Source: Aquimonas sp046318115
GTDB lineage: Bacteria > Pseudomonadota > Gammaproteobacteria > Xanthomonadales > Xanthomonadaceae
Length of the DNA: 6,760 nt
NCBI GenBank assembly: GCA_046318115.1
Contig: JBKCVA010000018.1
Span: 1 to 6,760 of the forward strand
Reading direction: 5' to 3'
The notes below the pieces were generated by a model. That model searched no databases. It was not told the DNA's origin and saw nothing but the letters and a program-made list of their open reading frames with translations. Positions within the stretch are counted from its first letter, which is position 1. The number at the start of each line of letters is the position of its first letter. Shown piece by piece: positions 4,555 to 6,760 of the stretch. The position numbers were made by a program, and so were the translations under genes.

Positions 4555-6732
4555 CTACTTCACGCCGAGCTGGTCGAGCAGGAAGGCGTAGTACTCGGCG
4601 GTCTCGCGAAAGCGCTGGAAGCGACCGGACTTGCCGCCATGGCCGGCTTCCATGTTGGTGCGGAAGACCAGCAGGTTGTCGTCGGTTTTCTTTGCGCGCA
4701 GGCGGGCGACGTACTTGGCGGGCTCCCAGTACTGGACCTGGCTGTCCCACAGGCCGGTGCCGACGAAGGTGGCCGGGTAGGCCTTGGCTTCGATCTGGTC
4801 GTAGGGCGAGTAGGCCAGCATGTAGTCGTAGAAGGTCTTGTCCTCGGGGTTGCCCCACTCGTCATATTCGTTGGTGGTCAGCGGAATGCTCGGGTCGAGC
4901 ATGGTGGTGACCACGTCGACGAAGGGCACCTGGCTGACGATGGCGCGGTACTTCTCCGGCGCCATGTTGGCGATCGCGCCCATCAGCAGCCCGCCCGCGC
5001 TTCCGCCCAGCGCCGAGACGCGGTCGGCCGCAGCGTACTTCTCGGCCACCAGGAAATCGGTGACATCGATGAAGTCGTTGAAGGTGTTGACCTTCTTCAG
5101 CAGCTTGCCGTCCTCGTACCAGGCGCGACCCATCTCCTGGCCACCGCGAATGTGGGCGATCGCATAGACCATGCCGCGATCGACCAGGGACAGCACGTTC
5201 GAGTTGAAGTTCGGGTCCATCGAGGCGCCGTAGCTGCCGTAGCCGTACTGCAGCAGGGCGGCGGTGCCATCGCGCTTGAAGTCGGCGCGATGCAGCACGG
5301 TGACCGGCACGCGCGTGCCATCGCGGGCGGTGGCCCAAAGGCGTTCGGTGACGTAGTTCTTCTTGTCGAAGCCGCCCAGCACCGGCTGTTCCTTCAGCAA
5401 CTTGCGCTCGCCGGTAACGACATTGAGCTCGAAGGTGGTCGCCGGCGTGGTCAGCGAGGTGTAGGTGTAGCGCAGCCAATCGGTCGCGGGCTCAGCGTTG
5501 ACCGACAGGCCCATCGAGTAGGCGGTCTCATCGGCGGCGACGTACTGCTCGCTGCCGTCGTTCTTGCGCAGGCGCAGACGGGTCAGCCCCTCCGAGCGCT
5601 CCTCGACCGCGAGAAAGCCTTCAAACAGAGCGAATTCCTCGATGAACACCTTGTCGTCGTGCGGGATCAGGTCCTTCCACTCGGTGCGTGCGCGCACGTC
5701 GTTCTCGCTGGCCTGCATCAGGCGGAAATTCTTCGCCTCCCAGTTGGTGCGGATCACCCAGCGCTCGCCCAGATGGTCGGCCGAGTACTCGAAGTCGCGC
5801 TCGCGCGGCGCGAGGATCTCGAAGTCTCCCGGCTGCGCCGCCAGCGTGCAGCGGGTCTCCGACGACACCGTGCTATTGACGCTGATGCAGATGTACTTGT
5901 CCGAGGTCGTCTTGCCTACGCCCATGTAGAAGCTGGGGTCACGCTCCTCGTACACCAAGCGGTCGTTGCCCTCGGCGAGACCCAGCGTATGCAGGCGCAC
6001 GCGCGTGGTCAGCAGGGTCTCGGGGTCATTCTCGACGTAGTAGAAGCTGCTGCTGTCCGCGGTCCAGGCGATGCTGGCAGAAAGACCCTTGATCTCGACC
6101 GGCAGCACCTCGCCGGTTTCCAGATTCTTGACCTTGAGCGTGTACTGGCGACGGCCGCTGGTGTCCTCGAAGTAGGCCAGCAGGCGATTGTCCGGGCTGA
6201 TCTCGTAGCGCGCGATCTGGTAGAACCCCTGCCCTTCGGCCAGGGTGTTCACGTCGAGCAGCACCTCTTCGGCTGCCTCCATGCTGCCCTTGCGACGGGC
6301 GTGAATCGGGTACTCGCGGCCTTCCTCGAAGCGGGTGTAGTACCAGTAGCCGTTCTCCAGGAAGGGCACGCTGGCGTCGTCCTGTTTGATGCGCCCGACC
6401 AACTCGCCGTACAGCTGCTCCTTCAGTGCCGCCAGCGGCGCCAGCATGGCGTCGGCATAGGCGTTCTCCGCCTGCAGATACGCCAGCATCTGTGGGTCCT
6501 TGCGGGCGTCGTCCCGCAGCCAGTAGTACTCGTCCTGGCGCACCGCGCCGTGCGGCGCTTTCACCTCATGCGGCCGGGCTTCGGCGACCGGGGGCTTCGG
6601 GGAATCGGCCGCGGCGCCGTCGGCAGCCCCCGCGCCAGCGTCGGGGCCACGCGTGCAGCCAGCGACGGCAAGGATGGAAGCGGCCAGCGCGGCCAAGCGC
6701 GGCAGCTGGCGATGGGGGGCGTGCATGCTCAT
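4555..6732 (-). CDS. ptrB: Oligopeptidase B-like S9 serine peptidase, predicted lipoprotein
   Basis: This peptidase of the prolyl oligopeptidase (S9A) clan is closest to oligopeptidase B, which cuts short peptides after Arg/Lys. It has 725 residues from ATG 6732, chosen because AAGGAG lies five bases upstream. Residues 1-26 form a lipoprotein signal peptide with lipobox AVAGC and C26 as the lipidation site; Thr at +2 suggests the outer membrane. An Ala/Asp/Pro-rich linker runs to about 50. A beta-propeller gating domain follows (about 55-440), then the alpha/beta-hydrolase domain. The catalytic triad is S578 (GGSAGG), D663 (LWDSQVQY) and H698 (EAGHGG). The segment HIRGGQEMGRAWYEDGK is strongly oligopeptidase B-like, and the acidic NEYDEWGNP segment matches where this family binds the basic P1 side chain. 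The E. coli enzyme is cytoplasmic, so export is the difference here. The symbol marks the family; substrate preference is inferred. Confidence 0.93.
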   Translation of the reverse strand: MSMHAPHRQLPRLAALAASILAVAGCTRGPDAGAGAADGAAADSPKPPVAEARPHEVKAPHGAVRQDEYYWLRDDARKDPQMLAYLQAENAYADAMLAPLAALKEQLYGELVGRIKQDDASVPFLENGYWYYTRFEEGREYPIHARRKGSMEAAEEVLLDVNTLAEGQGFYQIARYEISPDNRLLAYFEDTSGRRQYTLKVKNLETGEVLPVEIKGLSASIAWTADSSSFYYVENDPETLLTTRVRLHTLGLAEGNDRLVYEERDPSFYMGVGKTTSDKYICISVNSTVSSETRCTLAAQPGDFEILAPRERDFEYSADHLGERWVIRTNWEAKNFRLMQASENDVRARTEWKDLIPHDDKVFIEEFALFEGFLAVEERSEGLTRLRLRKNDGSEQYVAADETAYSMGLSVNAEPATDWLRYTYTSLTTPATTFELNVVTGERKLLKEQPVLGGFDKKNYVTERLWATARDGTRVPVTVLHRADFKRDGTAALLQYGYGSYGASMDPNFNSNVLSLVDRGMVYAIAHIRGGQEMGRAWYEDGKLLKKVNTFNDFIDVTDFLVAEKYAAADRVSALGGSAGGLLMGAIANMAPEKYRAIVSQVPFVDVVTTMLDPSIPLTTNEYDEWGNPEDKTFYDYMLAYSPYDQIEAKAYPATFVGTGLWDSQVQYWEPAKYVARLRAKKTDDNLLVFRTNMEAGHGGKSGRFQRFRETAEYYAFLLDQLGVK
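6655..6732 (-). other. Lipoprotein signal peptide of the S9 peptidase
   Basis: The first 26 codons encode a short basic start (R8, R12), a hydrophobic Leu/Ala/Ile/Val core, and the lipobox ending in C26. This is the signal-peptidase II pattern. The low-complexity region after the cysteine fits a tether to the membrane. Confidence 0.85.
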
Positions 6733-6737
6733 GGGGT

Positions 6738-6743
6738 CTCCTT
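6738..6743 (-). promoter_or_regulatory. Ribosome binding site of the S9 peptidase gene
   Basis: AAGGAG on the minus strand, five bases before ATG 6732. It favours this start over the upstream ATG at 6747 (which overlaps the site) and over ATG 6726 (eleven bases away). The promoter itself would lie beyond the window end. Confidence 0.75.
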
Positions 6744-6760
6744 CCATGCAGAACCCCGAG

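Noticed and set aside
4487..5479. Minus-strand frames at 4487-4858 and 4862-5479 overlapping the peptidase
   Set aside because: They are alternative frames within the S9 peptidase gene, which has an intact catalytic triad in its own frame.

Overview
This is a GC-rich window with GC-ending codon preference. It looks like a gammaproteobacterium of the Xanthomonadales/Lysobacterales type. That assignment is an inference from the style of the NrdB and lipoprotein S9-peptidase sequences and from the base composition; no rRNA or other taxonomic marker is present.

Layout: (1) Positions 1-149 hold a cobalamin (B12) riboswitch aptamer whose outermost 5' strand lies before the window. A hairpin at 153-175 follows, and its loop can pair with an aptamer loop. 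A roughly 230-base structured leader comes next. (2) nrdA (410-2869, +) encodes the large subunit of aerobic class I ribonucleotide reductase. (3) About 540 bp separate nrdA from nrdB. This space holds an S23/four-helix-bundle gene on the opposite strand (2982-3338, -). A 12-unit array of 7-bp GAG-initial repeats lies on its nrdA side. A shorter array of the same repeat in inverted orientation lies on its nrdB side, inside the first codons of nrdB. (4) nrdB (3411-4478, +) encodes the radical-generating small subunit, with all metal ligands and the radical tyrosine present. (5) A perfect 14-bp terminator hairpin (4504-4534) separates nrdB from a convergent gene. (6) That gene (4555-6732, -) encodes an oligopeptidase B-like S9 serine peptidase with a lipoprotein signal peptide.

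How it works together: NrdA and NrdB form the O2-dependent, B12-independent ribonucleotide reductase that makes dNTPs. A B12 riboswitch in front of it fits the known logic that B12-independent isozymes are shut down when B12 is available, so a B12-dependent class II reductase (NrdJ) is predicted elsewhere in the genome. The peptidase appears unrelated and only shares the terminator region.

The least ordinary element is the 607-bp unit between nrdA and nrdB: an S23-family gene bracketed by inverted heptad arrays, lying antisense inside an nrdAB operon, with one array forming the coding sequence for the NrdB N-terminus. It looks like an inserted cassette of a kind I cannot assign to a named element.
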